Numbered from the stretch's first letter, positions 50,067 to 59,108 are shown. The stretch is 64,000 nt of DNA from Curtobacterium citreum (GCF_006715175.1 NZ_VFMQ01000001.1:3286001-3350000); one strand, 5' to 3'. Numbers and translations: made by a program. Notes: generated by a model not told the origin, from the letters alone.

Positions 50067-50567
50067 GTGAAGGGCTTCAAGGAGTTCCTGCTCCGCGGGA
50101 ACGTCATCGACCTGGCCGTCGCGGTCGTCATCGGTGCGGCGTTCACCGCCATCGTGACCGCGATCGTCAACGCCGTCATCAACCCGGCGATCGGCGCGGT
50201 CTTCAACGCGTCGAGCCTGGACAAGGCGCTGCCCGTCGCGATCCCGACCGTCTCGGGCGGCGAGGCGGTGATGTACTTCGGCGCGGTGATCGGCGCGGTC
50301 ATCAACTTCGTCATCGTCGCGGCGGTCGTGTACTTCGCACTCGTGCTCCCGGTGAACCACCTCAAGAAGCTCGCCTTCGAGCGGGTGCAGAAGAACCAGG
50401 AGCAGACGCCGCAGGACGTCCCGCCGACGGACGTCGAGGTGCTGCTCGAGATCCGCGACCTGCTGCGCACGCAGAACGGCGCCGCGGTCGGCACGGGTGG
50501 CGGGGCGCACGTGGCCCCGTCGACCGCGCCCGAGGGTCCGGGGATCGCCGGCACGACCAAGCTGTAG
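50067..50567 (+). CDS. mscL: Large-conductance mechanosensitive channel MscL
   Basis: Pentameric membrane pore that opens under turgor stress. 166 residues. N-terminal helix and first membrane span are MKGFKEFLLRGNVIDLAVAV with VIGAAFTAIV; the second span is AVINFVIVAAVVYFAL, followed by VNHLKKL. The C-terminal region (about residues 110-166) is longer than in E. coli MscL, with a Gly/Pro-rich tail. GAAGGAGG stands before the ATG. It is 56 bp downstream of the FmdB-type gene. Confidence 0.96.
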   Translation: MKGFKEFLLRGNVIDLAVAVVIGAAFTAIVTAIVNAVINPAIGAVFNASSLDKALPVAIPTVSGGEAVMYFGAVIGAVINFVIVAAVVYFALVLPVNHLKKLAFERVQKNQEQTPQDVPPTDVEVLLEIRDLLRTQNGAAVGTGGGAHVAPSTAPEGPGIAGTTKL

Positions 50568-50596
50568 CGCGCTGGGCGACCGCGGTCGCCCCGCTC

Positions 50597-50659
50597 CGAA
50601 CCACGGAACCGACGTCGAACCATGCACGTGTGCTGATTCCACGTCGGTTTCGTGGTTCG
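50597..50659. terminator. Inverted repeat between mscL and the phosphatidyltransferase gene
   Basis: CGAACCACGGAACCGACGT (50597-50615) pairs with 50641-50659 with one mismatch. The 25-base loop itself contains GCACGTGTGC. It lies between two convergent genes and probably ends both transcripts. Confidence 0.75.
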
Positions 50660-50685
50660 ATCCGCCCGCGATGGCGGGCGGCGCG

Positions 50686-51270
50686 TCAGCGCGCGCGGGA
50701 CTCCGCGCGGTGCTTCGCGGCGAGGGCCCTGGCGTACTGCACGCCCGCGACGACGTGTCCGATCGTCCCCGCCCAGACGAACACGAGCGCGGTGACCCGC
50801 ACCCAGTCGTGGTCGGCCGCGAACGACGTCGACGAGAACAGCAGCAGCGGCAGGCCGACGAACAGCAGGGCCGAGCGCACCTTGCCGGTCCAGGTGACGT
50901 CGAGGTCGGGATCGCCACGGAACCACAGCCCGGACAGCAGCGCCAGCACCGCGTCGACGAGCACGATGATCGCGACGCTCGGCCACGGCAGCAGTCCGAC
51001 GAGCACGAGCGACAGCACGATCGCGATGATGGCGAGCCGGTCGGCGATCGGGTCGAGGGCCTTGCCGAGCTTCGAACCCTGGTCGAACTTCCGCGCGATG
51101 AACCCGTCCGCCCAGTCGCTCACGCCGAGGACGACGAGGGTCACCAGGGCCCAGCCCGAGTGGTGTGCGACGACGAGCCCGATGAACACCGGGATCAGCA
51201 GGAAGCGGACCACCGTGATCAGGTTCGGCCACGTCTGCCAGTCGGGGCGCTGCCGCACGGTGTCAGTCAT
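50686..51270 (-). CDS. CDP-alcohol phosphatidyltransferase family membrane protein
   Basis: 194 residues with about six membrane spans. The family motif D-x2-DG-x2-AR-x8-G-x3-D-x3-D is complete in DWADGFIARKFDQGSKLGKA followed by LDPIAD, which binds metal and the CDP-alcohol. It probably joins a phosphatidyl group from CDP-diacylglycerol to a polyol such as glycerol 3-phosphate (PgsA-like) or another alcohol. The sequence does not settle which. It is last in a chain of overlapping genes headed by the large helicase-like gene. Confidence 0.9.
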   Translation of the reverse strand: MTDTVRQRPDWQTWPNLITVVRFLLIPVFIGLVVAHHSGWALVTLVVLGVSDWADGFIARKFDQGSKLGKALDPIADRLAIIAIVLSLVLVGLLPWPSVAIIVLVDAVLALLSGLWFRGDPDLDVTWTGKVRSALLFVGLPLLLFSSTSFAADHDWVRVTALVFVWAGTIGHVVAGVQYARALAAKHRAESRAR

Positions 51271-51288
51271 CGCGTCCCAGGCTACCCG

Positions 51289-51576
51289 TCACCAGTGCGG
51301 GGGGACGTCGCGGCGGAGCTGGTCGTCGTTCTCCCCCGTGCGGTGCCGCGGCGGTTCCGGTGCGGGAGCGGGGTCGCTGCCCGGCACCGGCTGGGTGGTG
51401 ACGCGCCGACGGGGTCGCGCCGTGCCTCCAGGCCGGTCCCCCGTCTCCGGTCCGGCAGCCGCCGGCCGGACGGGAGGCGCGGGGTCCGGCGCGTCGTCGG
51501 CCCGCGTCCACGTGCCCACCAGCTGGTCCGTGTCGGGCGTCACCGGTCCCGCGGGCCGGTGCGCCCTGCGGCTCAT
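51289..51576 (-). CDS. Small Pro/Arg-rich protein of unknown function
   Basis: 95 residues (MSRRAHRPAGPVTPDTD...) with a short Trp-containing segment (LVGTWTRADDAPDP) and otherwise Pro/Arg/Gly-rich disorder, ending RRDVPPHW. The ATG overlaps the stop of an 18-codon mini-ORF as ATGA and has no ribosome site, so it would rely on translational coupling. pgsA-like gene starts 19 bases later. Coding status rests on the overlaps and an intact frame only. Confidence 0.55.
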   Translation of the reverse strand: MSRRAHRPAGPVTPDTDQLVGTWTRADDAPDPAPPVRPAAAGPETGDRPGGTARPRRRVTTQPVPGSDPAPAPEPPRHRTGENDDQLRRDVPPHW

Positions 51577-51629
51577 CGGCGGGCGGGGCCCGGAGCGGGC
51601 ACGCGGGGCGCGAGATCCGACGCGCTCAT
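51573..51629 (-). CDS. 18-codon mini-ORF linking two genes
   Basis: ATG at 51629 overlaps the stop of the helicase-like gene (ATGA), and its own TGA overlaps the start of the next gene (ATGA). The product is MSASDLAPRVPAPGPARR. Its end repeats the end of the helicase gene: CGCCGATGAGC occurs at both junctions, 53 bases apart, so the mini-ORF may come from a small duplication. It may act only as a coupling cistron. Confidence 0.35.
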   Translation of the reverse strand: MSASDLAPRVPAPGPARR

Positions 51630-54600
51630 CGGCGGGCCGGGATCGGCGGGATGCTGATCTCCTGGGTGGCCCCGCGGTCGACGCCGAGCACCGACGCGAC
51701 CGTGTCCGCGACGCGGTCCGGGTCGGAGAACAGCTGGAAGGCGTGCACACGCACGTAGTGCCAGCCGAGTCGACGGAGCACCTCGGGACGGAGTCGCAGG
51801 CTCTCGCGGAGCGACCCGCGGACGAGCGACGCGTCGGTCTCGATCGTGACGCAGACCCCGCCGTGCGCGGCCACCAGGCCGAGCTTCCCGCGGTGCCCGA
51901 GCGCCACCGGGATGCCGCGCATCTCGAGGCGTCGCGCCAGGTCGACGAGCAGCGGGTCGGAGTCGTCCGGCACGTACTCGGCCGTGGTGCGCGCGCGGAC
52001 CTCGGCGAGGATCTCGGCCAGCGCGACGGTGCCGTGCCCCATCCGCTCGGCCTCGATGTCGGACGGCTGGAAGCACGTGACGATGACCATCGAGCGGCGC
52101 GCACGGGTCATCGCGACGGCGAGCAGGCGCTCCCCGCCCGGCTTGCCGAGCGCCCCGAAGTCGCGGAGGACCCGGCCGTGCGGCGTCCGCCCGTAGCCGA
52201 TCGAGAACACGACGCGGTCGCGGCTCTGGGCGACCGACTGCTCGAGCGTCGCGACGATGAACGGCTCGGCCCGGTCGCCGATGACGAACTCGGTGAGGTC
52301 CTTGTGTCCCTGCGCGGCCGTCAGGACCGCCTGCTCGACGCGGACGGCGTGCTTCGCGGAGGCCGTGATGACCATGAGCGACTCGGACGGCCGGGTGCGG
52401 GCGTGCTCCATGACCAGCCGGACGACGCGGTCCACCTCGGCATCGACGCTCTCGACGGCGCCGGACTCGGGGTCCGGGACCGCCTTGCCGTCGCTGACGT
52501 AGTCGATCGCGATCGAGCCGTGCCCGAGGAACGACCCGGCCCACGGCAGCGACTCGATGCGGCCGCCGTAGAAGCGCCGGTTCACGAGCTCGGCGAGGTC
52601 CTCGCCGCCGGCGCGGTACGACCGCGTGAGCGACAGGGTCGGCAGCAGCGTGGAGAGCTTCGCCAGCGCGGAGTCGGCGTGCAGGGCGTCGAGCGTGCCC
52701 TCGTCCACCTGCAGGGCGCGGTGGTCGGGGTCGACGGCGATCCGGAACGGCGACGGCGTCTGCGTCACCGGGTCGCCGAACGCGACCGTCTGCCGGGCGC
52801 GACGGATCGCACCGACGGTCTCGGCGATCGTGACGGCGCCGGCGTCGACCAGGATGACCGTGTCGAACGGCATCGTGTCGGCGATCTGCGCGACCTCGTA
52901 CGGCGATGCGAGCCACACGGGCGCGATCGACCGGGACAGGTGCGGCGCGGAGTCCTGGAGCAGGCGCGAGGTGATCGCGCCCTCCTTGAGCTGAGTGCGG
53001 AGTGCGGTCGCCTCTTCCGGCCAGTCGACGAGACCGACCTTCCAGTTCTCGGCGAGCTGCCACGCCAGACCCTGGGACACCCCGGCGGCGTGCGCGTCGT
53101 CGACGAGCCGGAAGTCCGCCTCGACGCGGTCGAGCATGTCGGTGTTGCCACCGAGCAGCGCCCGGTCGGACTCGAGCATGGTCTCGAGGGCGGACTGCCA
53201 CCACGCGAGCTCGAGCTCGGCGGGCACCTGGGTGTCCGGGACGTGGCGGTTCGCCAGGTCGGTGATGAGCGGCTCGAGCTGCAGGTCGCGCAGGGTCTGC
53301 ATGAGCTCGGTGCGCTCCTGCAGGTTGTGCAGGACGTCGGACTCCTCGGCCAGGCGCGCGATCGTGGGGACGAGCTCGTCGATGGGCAGGTTGGCCAGCT
53401 GGGTCTCGCGGGATGTGCGGCCGAGCGGCTCGTCCAGGCGCGCGAGGTCCTGCACGACGTTCGAGAAGAGCACCTGGACGTCCCCGATGCCCGTGGGCAC
53501 CTCGGGGTTCACGCCGGCGGCGACGTACCGCTGCCAGAGCACGCGCTGCTGCTGCACGCGGGTCAGGGCCTCGTGCAGGTCGGACACGTGCACGCCCGGG
53601 CGGACGTACTCGCGCGCGAGCTTCTTCAGCCGGCGCCGGTTCGTGGACGACATCGGGGCGCCCTCGCCGCGCGGGGCGGTGGCGGCGACGAGCTCGGCGA
53701 CCGAGCGGTCGAACACGACGGGCAGGAAGCGGTCGAGCGTGTCCCGGATCTCGGTGAGCAGGCGGAGGTAGATGCCGAGCTCGTTGATGGTCGTGAACTG
53801 CCGCATGTGCGTCGAGGCGACGAGGTCCTGCGCGCGCCGGAGCAGCGTCGGCAGCCCGTCGGCGTCGAGGTCCTGCGCGGTGCGGTGCGCCCGCTGCGCC
53901 CCGTCGCTCGAGCCGAACTTCGCGCCGTACCAGGGCGAGTCGTCGGGCCCGTAGCGGAACTCGCCGAGGTTCGCCGCGCTGACCATGGTCTCGGCGACGC
54001 GCGAACGCCCCTCGACCATGCTCGTCACCGAGGTGGACGACAGGCGCGCGGTCGTCGACGGCGGCACCGGCAGGAGCGAGAGCCGGGACAGCTCGACCAG
54101 GCAGTCGAGCACGGAGACGCGGAAGTGCCGGTCGACCCGGGTCAGCGAACCGCGGTAGTCCGTGAGGACCTTGCGGAGCCGGACCAGGGCGTCGTCGACC
54201 TCGCGGAGGTTCGGCCTGGACGCCTTCTCGTTCCGGGCGATCGCGCGGACGACGTCACGGCGGAGCGTCGACGGCGTGACGGCGACCCCGGGGAGCTGCA
54301 CCTCGGCGAAGCGCGCGGCGATCCCCCGCAGGGTCGCGCGGCGCGGGCTGACCACGAGGACGCGTTTGTTCGCCGCGACGAGCCCGCCGAGCGCGTTCAC
54401 GATGGTCTGCGTGCCGCCGGTGCCGGGGAGGGTCTTCACCACGATCGAGTTGCCGGCCGTGATCTGCGCGATCACGTTCTCCTGCTCGTCGTCGGCGTCG
54501 AGCAGGAGCGTGTCGGTCTCGGGGCTGCGCTCGTCCGACGGCGTCTGCTCGACCGGGTGGTACGACTGCTCGACCTGCCACTTGGCGCTCGGGTTGCCGG

Positions 54601-55348
54601 CGAGGGCGTCGAGGACCGGGTGCGACAGGTCCTCGGTGTCCTCGACCAGGCCGCTCGCGACCTCGGCGAAGGTCGACACGACCAGGCGCGCGTGCACCGA
54701 GAAGCCGGGGATGTGCGCGGTCAGGCCGCGGAGCCGGTCGATGACCGGGTTCGGCGTGAACGAGCCGTCCTGCTGCGCGAGAGCGACGAAGGACTGCGCG
54801 TCGAGGATGACGCCGTACTGCTCGTGCAGGGCGTCGGCGAGGCCCGGGTTCAGGACGGGTTCGCCGAGCAGACGGACCTCGAAGTCGCGGCCGTGGCGTC
54901 GGATGGCCAGCGGGCGGAGGAGCACGGGGCCGCGGAAGTGCTCGTCGGCGTGCGTCCAGTCGGCCATGCCGATGCCGAGCTCGACCGCGTCGATGCCGCG
55001 GACCGTGGCGAGCTCGGTGCCCTTCTCCTCGACCCGGGCGGCGGCGACGCGGGCGGCGCGGAGCGCCACCTCGTCGCGGATCAGGCTGGAGAGCAGGGTG
55101 GTCTTGCCGGTGATGAACTGCGCGAGGCCACCCGGGTGGGTGGTCGAGAGCTCGATGCGGGTGCGCGGGTGGTCGCTGAAGTGCGTGAGGGGGCTGACGC
55201 CGCCGACCCCGGTCAGCTGCTTCCGCCACGCGTCCCACGCGGGTTCCGCGGCGTTGCCGGCCTGGAGGCGCGGATCACCCAGGCTGATCGCCTGCGGACT
55301 CGTGAGCTGCAGCTCCGGCCGCAGGGTCCGGTCCGGTTCGTCCGTCAC
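51626..55348 (-). CDS. SF1 helicase-like protein with C-terminal nuclease-like domain and degenerate Walker motifs
   Basis: About 1,240 residues. The fold follows UPF1/Dna2-type SF1 helicases: a Walker A equivalent near residue 309, a Walker B equivalent near 834, and late helicase motifs (KPGGERLLAVAMTRARRSM near 1080). A C-terminal domain (about 1130-1235, ending in RLRPEVLRRLGWHYVRV) resembles the Vsr/MTES_1575-like nuclease domain. But Walker A reads LPGTGGTQT, with Gly in place of the Lys, and Walker B reads VILVDAGAV where DEAS is usual. ATP hydrolysis is therefore doubtful. The GTG at 55348 has AGGGAG upstream. A GTG at 55462 would add 38 low-complexity residues. It probably acts in DNA repair or defence (inference). 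Confidence 0.8.
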   Translation of the reverse strand: MTDEPDRTLRPELQLTSPQAISLGDPRLQAGNAAEPAWDAWRKQLTGVGGVSPLTHFSDHPRTRIELSTTHPGGLAQFITGKTTLLSSLIRDEVALRAARVAAARVEEKGTELATVRGIDAVELGIGMADWTHADEHFRGPVLLRPLAIRRHGRDFEVRLLGEPVLNPGLADALHEQYGVILDAQSFVALAQQDGSFTPNPVIDRLRGLTAHIPGFSVHARLVVSTFAEVASGLVEDTEDLSHPVLDALAGNPSAKWQVEQSYHPVEQTPSDERSPETDTLLLDADDEQENVIAQITAGNSIVVKTLPGTGGTQTIVNALGGLVAANKRVLVVSPRRATLRGIAARFAEVQLPGVAVTPSTLRRDVVRAIARNEKASRPNLREVDDALVRLRKVLTDYRGSLTRVDRHFRVSVLDCLVELSRLSLLPVPPSTTARLSSTSVTSMVEGRSRVAETMVSAANLGEFRYGPDDSPWYGAKFGSSDGAQRAHRTAQDLDADGLPTLLRRAQDLVASTHMRQFTTINELGIYLRLLTEIRDTLDRFLPVVFDRSVAELVAATAPRGEGAPMSSTNRRRLKKLAREYVRPGVHVSDLHEALTRVQQQRVLWQRYVAAGVNPEVPTGIGDVQVLFSNVVQDLARLDEPLGRTSRETQLANLPIDELVPTIARLAEESDVLHNLQERTELMQTLRDLQLEPLITDLANRHVPDTQVPAELELAWWQSALETMLESDRALLGGNTDMLDRVEADFRLVDDAHAAGVSQGLAWQLAENWKVGLVDWPEEATALRTQLKEGAITSRLLQDSAPHLSRSIAPVWLASPYEVAQIADTMPFDTVILVDAGAVTIAETVGAIRRARQTVAFGDPVTQTPSPFRIAVDPDHRALQVDEGTLDALHADSALAKLSTLLPTLSLTRSYRAGGEDLAELVNRRFYGGRIESLPWAGSFLGHGSIAIDYVSDGKAVPDPESGAVESVDAEVDRVVRLVMEHARTRPSESLMVITASAKHAVRVEQAVLTAAQGHKDLTEFVIGDRAEPFIVATLEQSVAQSRDRVVFSIGYGRTPHGRVLRDFGALGKPGGERLLAVAMTRARRSMVIVTCFQPSDIEAERMGHGTVALAEILAEVRARTTAEYVPDDSDPLLVDLARRLEMRGIPVALGHRGKLGLVAAHGGVCVTIETDASLVRGSLRESLRLRPEVLRRLGWHYVRVHAFQLFSDPDRVADTVASVLGVDRGATQEISIPPIPARR

Positions 55349-55600
55349 GACGTTCGCTCCCTGCTCCACCTGCTGGTCGTCCTGCTCCCCCCGGCCGTCG
55401 GCGGGCACGGCGCGGCCGCGCGCGGGGACGTCGCCGTTCGCGTCGCCCTCGTCGTCGGTCACCCTGTCCGCTCGCCACACATCGGACACTGTAGGCGGAA
55501 GCGACCGCCCTCTCTGGCAATGAACCGAGGTTTCCGGGATTCCGGGCCGCCCCGGGACGGTCGGGCTCCCCCGCCACCCGCGTGTGGTACCAACGTGGAC

Positions 55601-56473
55601 ATGGCCATCGACGACCGCACCACCACGTCCACCCCTGCGCCGGACCGGCGTCGATCGGTCCCCGCCGAGATCTCCCGTTCGTGGCTCCTCGTCCCCGGCA
55701 CCGCCGCCGACCGGTTCGAGCGGGCGCAGCGGTCCCGGGCCGACCAGATCATCCTCGACGTCGAGGACGCGGTCGACCCCGCCGCCAAGCCGGGCGCCCG
55801 CCAGACGGTGGCCTCGTGGCTCGCCGGCGGCGGTGAGGCCTGGGTGCGGATCAACGACGTCACGACGGACTTCTGGGCGGACGACGTCGAGGAGCTCCGC
55901 GGCCTGCCCGGCCTGCAGGGCGTCATGCTCGCGAAGACCGAGTCGCCCGCACAGGTCACCGACACGTGGCACCGGCTCGGCGGCCACACGCCCGTGATCG
56001 CGCTCGTCGAGTCGGCGCTCGGCATCGAGGAGGCGACGTCGATCGCCCGCGCGCAGGGCGCCTTCCGACTGGCGTTCGGCTCCGGCGACTACCGCCGTGA
56101 CACCGGCACCTCCGCCGACACGATGGCGATGGCGTGCCCGCGCTCCCGGCTCGTCGTGGCGTCCCGCGTCGGCGACCTGCCCGGGCCGATCGACGGCCCG
56201 ACGGTCGGGTCCGCGCACGCGATCCTGCGTGAGCAGTCGCAGGTGGCGGTGTCCCTCGGCCTGACCGGCAAGCTCTGCCTGGACACCGAGCAGCTCCCGG
56301 TCATCAACGAGGTCATCTCCCCCACGCCGACCGACGTGGCCTGGGCGCAGGACTTCCTCGACGACTTCGAGGCCCGGGGCCGGGTGATCCGCGACGGCTC
56401 CGACCTGCCGCGACTCGGCCGTGCGCAGAAGATCCAGCGACTCGCCCAGGCGTTCGGGGTCGAGGCGCGGTAG
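55601..56473 (+). CDS. HpcH/HpaI aldolase / CitE-like lyase
   Basis: 290 residues. A TIM-barrel acyl-CoA lyase of the citrate lyase beta type: SWLLVPGTAADRFERAQRS, ADQIILDVEDAV (acidic metal ligand), WVRINDV, ALVESALGIEEATSIA (metal Glu) and LAFGSGDYRRDTG. It probably cleaves or forms a malyl- or citramalyl-CoA type bond. The substrate is open. No citrate lyase alpha or gamma subunit lies nearby. Divergent from the helicase-like gene. The next gene begins 10 bp downstream. Confidence 0.88.
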   Translation: MAIDDRTTTSTPAPDRRRSVPAEISRSWLLVPGTAADRFERAQRSRADQIILDVEDAVDPAAKPGARQTVASWLAGGGEAWVRINDVTTDFWADDVEELRGLPGLQGVMLAKTESPAQVTDTWHRLGGHTPVIALVESALGIEEATSIARAQGAFRLAFGSGDYRRDTGTSADTMAMACPRSRLVVASRVGDLPGPIDGPTVGSAHAILREQSQVAVSLGLTGKLCLDTEQLPVINEVISPTPTDVAWAQDFLDDFEARGRVIRDGSDLPRLGRAQKIQRLAQAFGVEAR

Positions 56474-56483
56474 ACCGGTCCCC

Positions 56484-56966
56484 ATGACCTGGTCGAACGT
56501 GCCCGGCGGTCCGCCGCAGTCCTCGCCCACCGGCGGTCCCCACGACCGCGACGCCCAGCAGCGGGCCGAGTGGGCGCGCGGCGGGACGACACTGTTCCCC
56601 GCCGGGCGCATCGCCGACCGGGTGTCGACCGTGCTCCTGCTCGTGTTCGGCGCCGTGATGACGCTCGTCACGGCGGTCGTCGGCATCGTCGCGCTCGTCT
56701 CCGCCACCGCTGGGTGCGACGCCGCGACCGGGTGCTCGCCCGGCGGCTACCTCGGCGGGACGGCCGTCGCGGTCGGCGGCGCCTTCATCGTCGGCGTCGC
56801 GACCGTGGTGCTGACGATCGGCGCCTGGCTCCGGCGGCGCTCGTCGTGGTGGATCGCCGCGATCGGCTTCGTCCTGGCGATCGCCGTGATCACCTGGGGC
56901 GGCGTGGTGTTCGCCGACGCGGCGGACGGTGTCGGGACGGCAGGGACCGCGACCGCAGCACCGTGA
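56484..56966 (+). CDS. Membrane protein with four predicted spans, function unknown
   Basis: 160 residues starting MTWSNVPGGPPQSSPTGGP. A disordered, polar N-terminus (to about residue 45) precedes hydrophobic stretches VSTVLLLVFGAVMTLVTAVV, VAVGGAFIVGVATVVLTIGA and WIAAIGFVLAIAVITWGGVV. Two Cys (CDAATGC) lie in an external loop. I do not recognise a named family. Its stop overlaps the next gene's start as GTGA, so it is coupled to the FAD enzyme. Confidence 0.8.
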   Translation: MTWSNVPGGPPQSSPTGGPHDRDAQQRAEWARGGTTLFPAGRIADRVSTVLLLVFGAVMTLVTAVVGIVALVSATAGCDAATGCSPGGYLGGTAVAVGGAFIVGVATVVLTIGAWLRRRSSWWIAAIGFVLAIAVITWGGVVFADAADGVGTAGTATAAP

Positions 56967-58204
56967 GGGTCTCGCGGACGTCGGTCGCCGTCGTCGGGGG
57001 CGGCCCCGCCGGTGTGGTGCTCGGGCTGCTCGTCGCTCGGGCCGGCGTCGACGTGCGGGTCGTCGAGTCGCATCACGACTTCAACCGCGACTTCCGCGGC
57101 GACACCGTGCACGCCTCGACCATCCGACTGCTCGACGAGCTCGGGCTCGGCGACCGGTTCCGGGCGCTCCCACAGTCGCGCCTCGACGACTTCTCGCTGC
57201 CCCGGCCGGACGGGTCACGGCTCGTGCTCGGCGAGTTCTCGCGGCTCCGTCCGCCGTACGACCACGTCGCGATGGTGCCGCAGTGGGACCTGCTCGACCT
57301 GCTCACCACCGCGGCGCGCCAGGAGCCCTCGTTCACCATCACCATGGGCACCGCGGCCTCCGACCTGATCGTGGAGGACGGGCTGGTCACCGGCGTGCAC
57401 CTGACGCCGCGCGACGGCGGCGAGCCCGAGGAGCTGCGCGCCGACGTGGTCATCGCGTGCGACGGCCGGAACTCGGTGTTGCGTGCCGCGGCGGGACTGC
57501 GTCCGCGACGCTTCCCGGTCGGGTTCGACACGTGGTGGTTCCGGTTGCCCCGCCACGAGGACGACGACGCGACCGCGCTCGTGCCGGCCTTCACCGGTCG
57601 AGACGTCCTGCTCGCCTTCCCGCGGCAGGGGTACCACCAGGTCGCGTACTTCGCGCCGAAGGGGTCCGACGCCGCCCTGCGTGCCGCGGGCGTCGAGGCC
57701 TTCCGGGCGCGGATCGCGCGGCTGCGACCGGACTTCGCCGACCGGGTGGAGGGCATCCGGTCGATGGACGACGTGCACGTGCTCGACGTCCGGACCGACC
57801 GGCTCCGTCGCTGGTGGCGTCCCGGGCTGCTCTGCATCGGCGACGCCGCGCACGCGATGTCCCCGGCCGGCGGGGTCGGCATCAACCTGGCCGTGCAGGA
57901 CGCGGTCGCGACCGCCACCGCCCTGGTCCCCGCACTCCGGCAGGGGCTGCGCGGCCGGGCCCTCGACCCCGCGCTCCGGGCCGTGCAGCGCCGTCGGACG
58001 CCCCCGACCGTCGTGGTGCAGACGGCGCAGCGGTTCCTGCACCGGGTGGTGTTCGAGCGCGCCTTCGCCGGGCGGCTGCAGGGCGGGCCACCGCTCCTGC
58101 CCGTGCTGCTCGCCCGGTGGGTGCCCCCGGCGCGGGGCCTCTACGCGCGGGCGGTGGCGTTCGGACCGCTGCCGGAGCACGCCCCCGCCTGGGCACGGCG
58201 CTGA
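56963..58204 (+). CDS. FAD-dependent monooxygenase (PHBH-type)
   Basis: 413 residues. The FAD loop VAVVGGGPAGVVLGLLVARAG opens the protein. RGDTVHASTIRLLDELGLG and ADVVIACDGRNSVLR (DG motif) follow, then CIGDAAHAMSPAGGVGINLA, the second FAD contact of class A flavin monooxygenases. It probably hydroxylates an aromatic or polyketide-like compound using NAD(P)H. The substrate is unknown. The GTG start is coupled to the membrane gene upstream. A possible two-gene operon with citE-like before it. Confidence 0.9.
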   Translation: MRVSRTSVAVVGGGPAGVVLGLLVARAGVDVRVVESHHDFNRDFRGDTVHASTIRLLDELGLGDRFRALPQSRLDDFSLPRPDGSRLVLGEFSRLRPPYDHVAMVPQWDLLDLLTTAARQEPSFTITMGTAASDLIVEDGLVTGVHLTPRDGGEPEELRADVVIACDGRNSVLRAAAGLRPRRFPVGFDTWWFRLPRHEDDDATALVPAFTGRDVLLAFPRQGYHQVAYFAPKGSDAALRAAGVEAFRARIARLRPDFADRVEGIRSMDDVHVLDVRTDRLRRWWRPGLLCIGDAAHAMSPAGGVGINLAVQDAVATATALVPALRQGLRGRALDPALRAVQRRRTPPTVVVQTAQRFLHRVVFERAFAGRLQGGPPLLPVLLARWVPPARGLYARAVAFGPLPEHAPAWARR

Positions 58205-58217
58205 CCGCCAGGAACGC

Positions 58218-58955
58218 TCAGGCCGGCAGGGGCTTCTGCCAGCGGTCGATCCGCACCGCGATGCGCTGCGTGGTCTGCCCGTCCCAGTCGGCGTCGAGCC
58301 CGTGGTCGACGAGGGCCGCCACGACCGCCGAGGCCGCACTCACGCGGCTGTGCCGGCCCAGGACGGCCCGCCCGTCGGCGGACTGCTCCGCGAGCGCGAC
58401 GTGGTCCGGCTCGAGGTCGGGCGACGGTCGGAAGGCGCCGTAGGCCAGGTACAGCAGCGCAGTCGGCTCGGCCAGCCGCTCGGCGTCCTGCTGGTGGAAG
58501 AACACGTAGGCCCACTCCCGGTGCCCGTCCGGCGCGGTCGGGTCCGGCGTCCGGGCGTCCGCGCACTCGGCGACGCCGTCGGCCTGGTCGACGCCGACCG
58601 CCATGCCGGTCACGAAGCCCTGCTCGCGGAGCGTGGCGAAGGCGTCCCGGAGCCGCTCGTACTGTCCGGATCCCGGCTCCCACGCGTGCTGCTCGGTCAG
58701 GCGCGCGGCCCAGCGGTCGCGGACGGCCCGCTCGACCACCGGCCGGAGGGTCTCCGGGTCGTCGACCTCGTCCTCGTGCACCTCGACGACCGTCTCGACG
58801 ACGTCCTCGAACGGGGTGAAGCCGGGCAGGACGAGTGCGTCGATCGTCTCGGCGAGCGCCACGGGGTCGATCGCGACGGGTGCCGGCGCCGGTGCCGGTG
58901 TGCTCGTGTCGGGGGTCGCCTCGGAGCGCCGTCGTCGCCACCACCGGAACGCCAT
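58218..58955 (-). CDS. Unrecognised soluble protein
   Basis: 245 residues starting MAFRWWRRRRSEATPDT, a basic N-terminus then an acidic Pro/Ala linker. The rest is a soluble alpha/beta-like domain (DALVLPGFTPFEDVVETVVE, TGMAVGVDQADGVAE, WAYVFFHQQDAERLA). The C-terminus reads RIAVRIDRWQKPLPA. No catalytic motif stands out. I cannot name the family with confidence. Convergent with the FAD enzyme (13-bp gap) and divergent from the aldo/keto reductase. Confidence 0.75.
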   Translation of the reverse strand: MAFRWWRRRRSEATPDTSTPAPAPAPVAIDPVALAETIDALVLPGFTPFEDVVETVVEVHEDEVDDPETLRPVVERAVRDRWAARLTEQHAWEPGSGQYERLRDAFATLREQGFVTGMAVGVDQADGVAECADARTPDPTAPDGHREWAYVFFHQQDAERLAEPTALLYLAYGAFRPSPDLEPDHVALAEQSADGRAVLGRHSRVSAASAVVAALVDHGLDADWDGQTTQRIAVRIDRWQKPLPA

Positions 58956-59108
58956 GCGCCGATGCTACCGAGCGGCCCCGTGCCCCGGACCCGACCAGAC
59001 CGGACCGGTCTGGGCGGCGGACGCGAGCCGACCCGTGGGACGGGCACCGTGCCTCCCGGCCGTGCGCACACTGGGCACCCACCCGACGGACGGGCGCATG
59101 CTGGCGAC

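Noticed and set aside
49874..56473. A plus-strand open frame of about 2,200 codons
   Set aside because: It runs antisense to the helicase-like and phosphatidyltransferase genes and is Arg/Asp/Val-rich as expected for a GC-rich shadow frame. Only its last 290 codons are a real gene, the CitE-like lyase.
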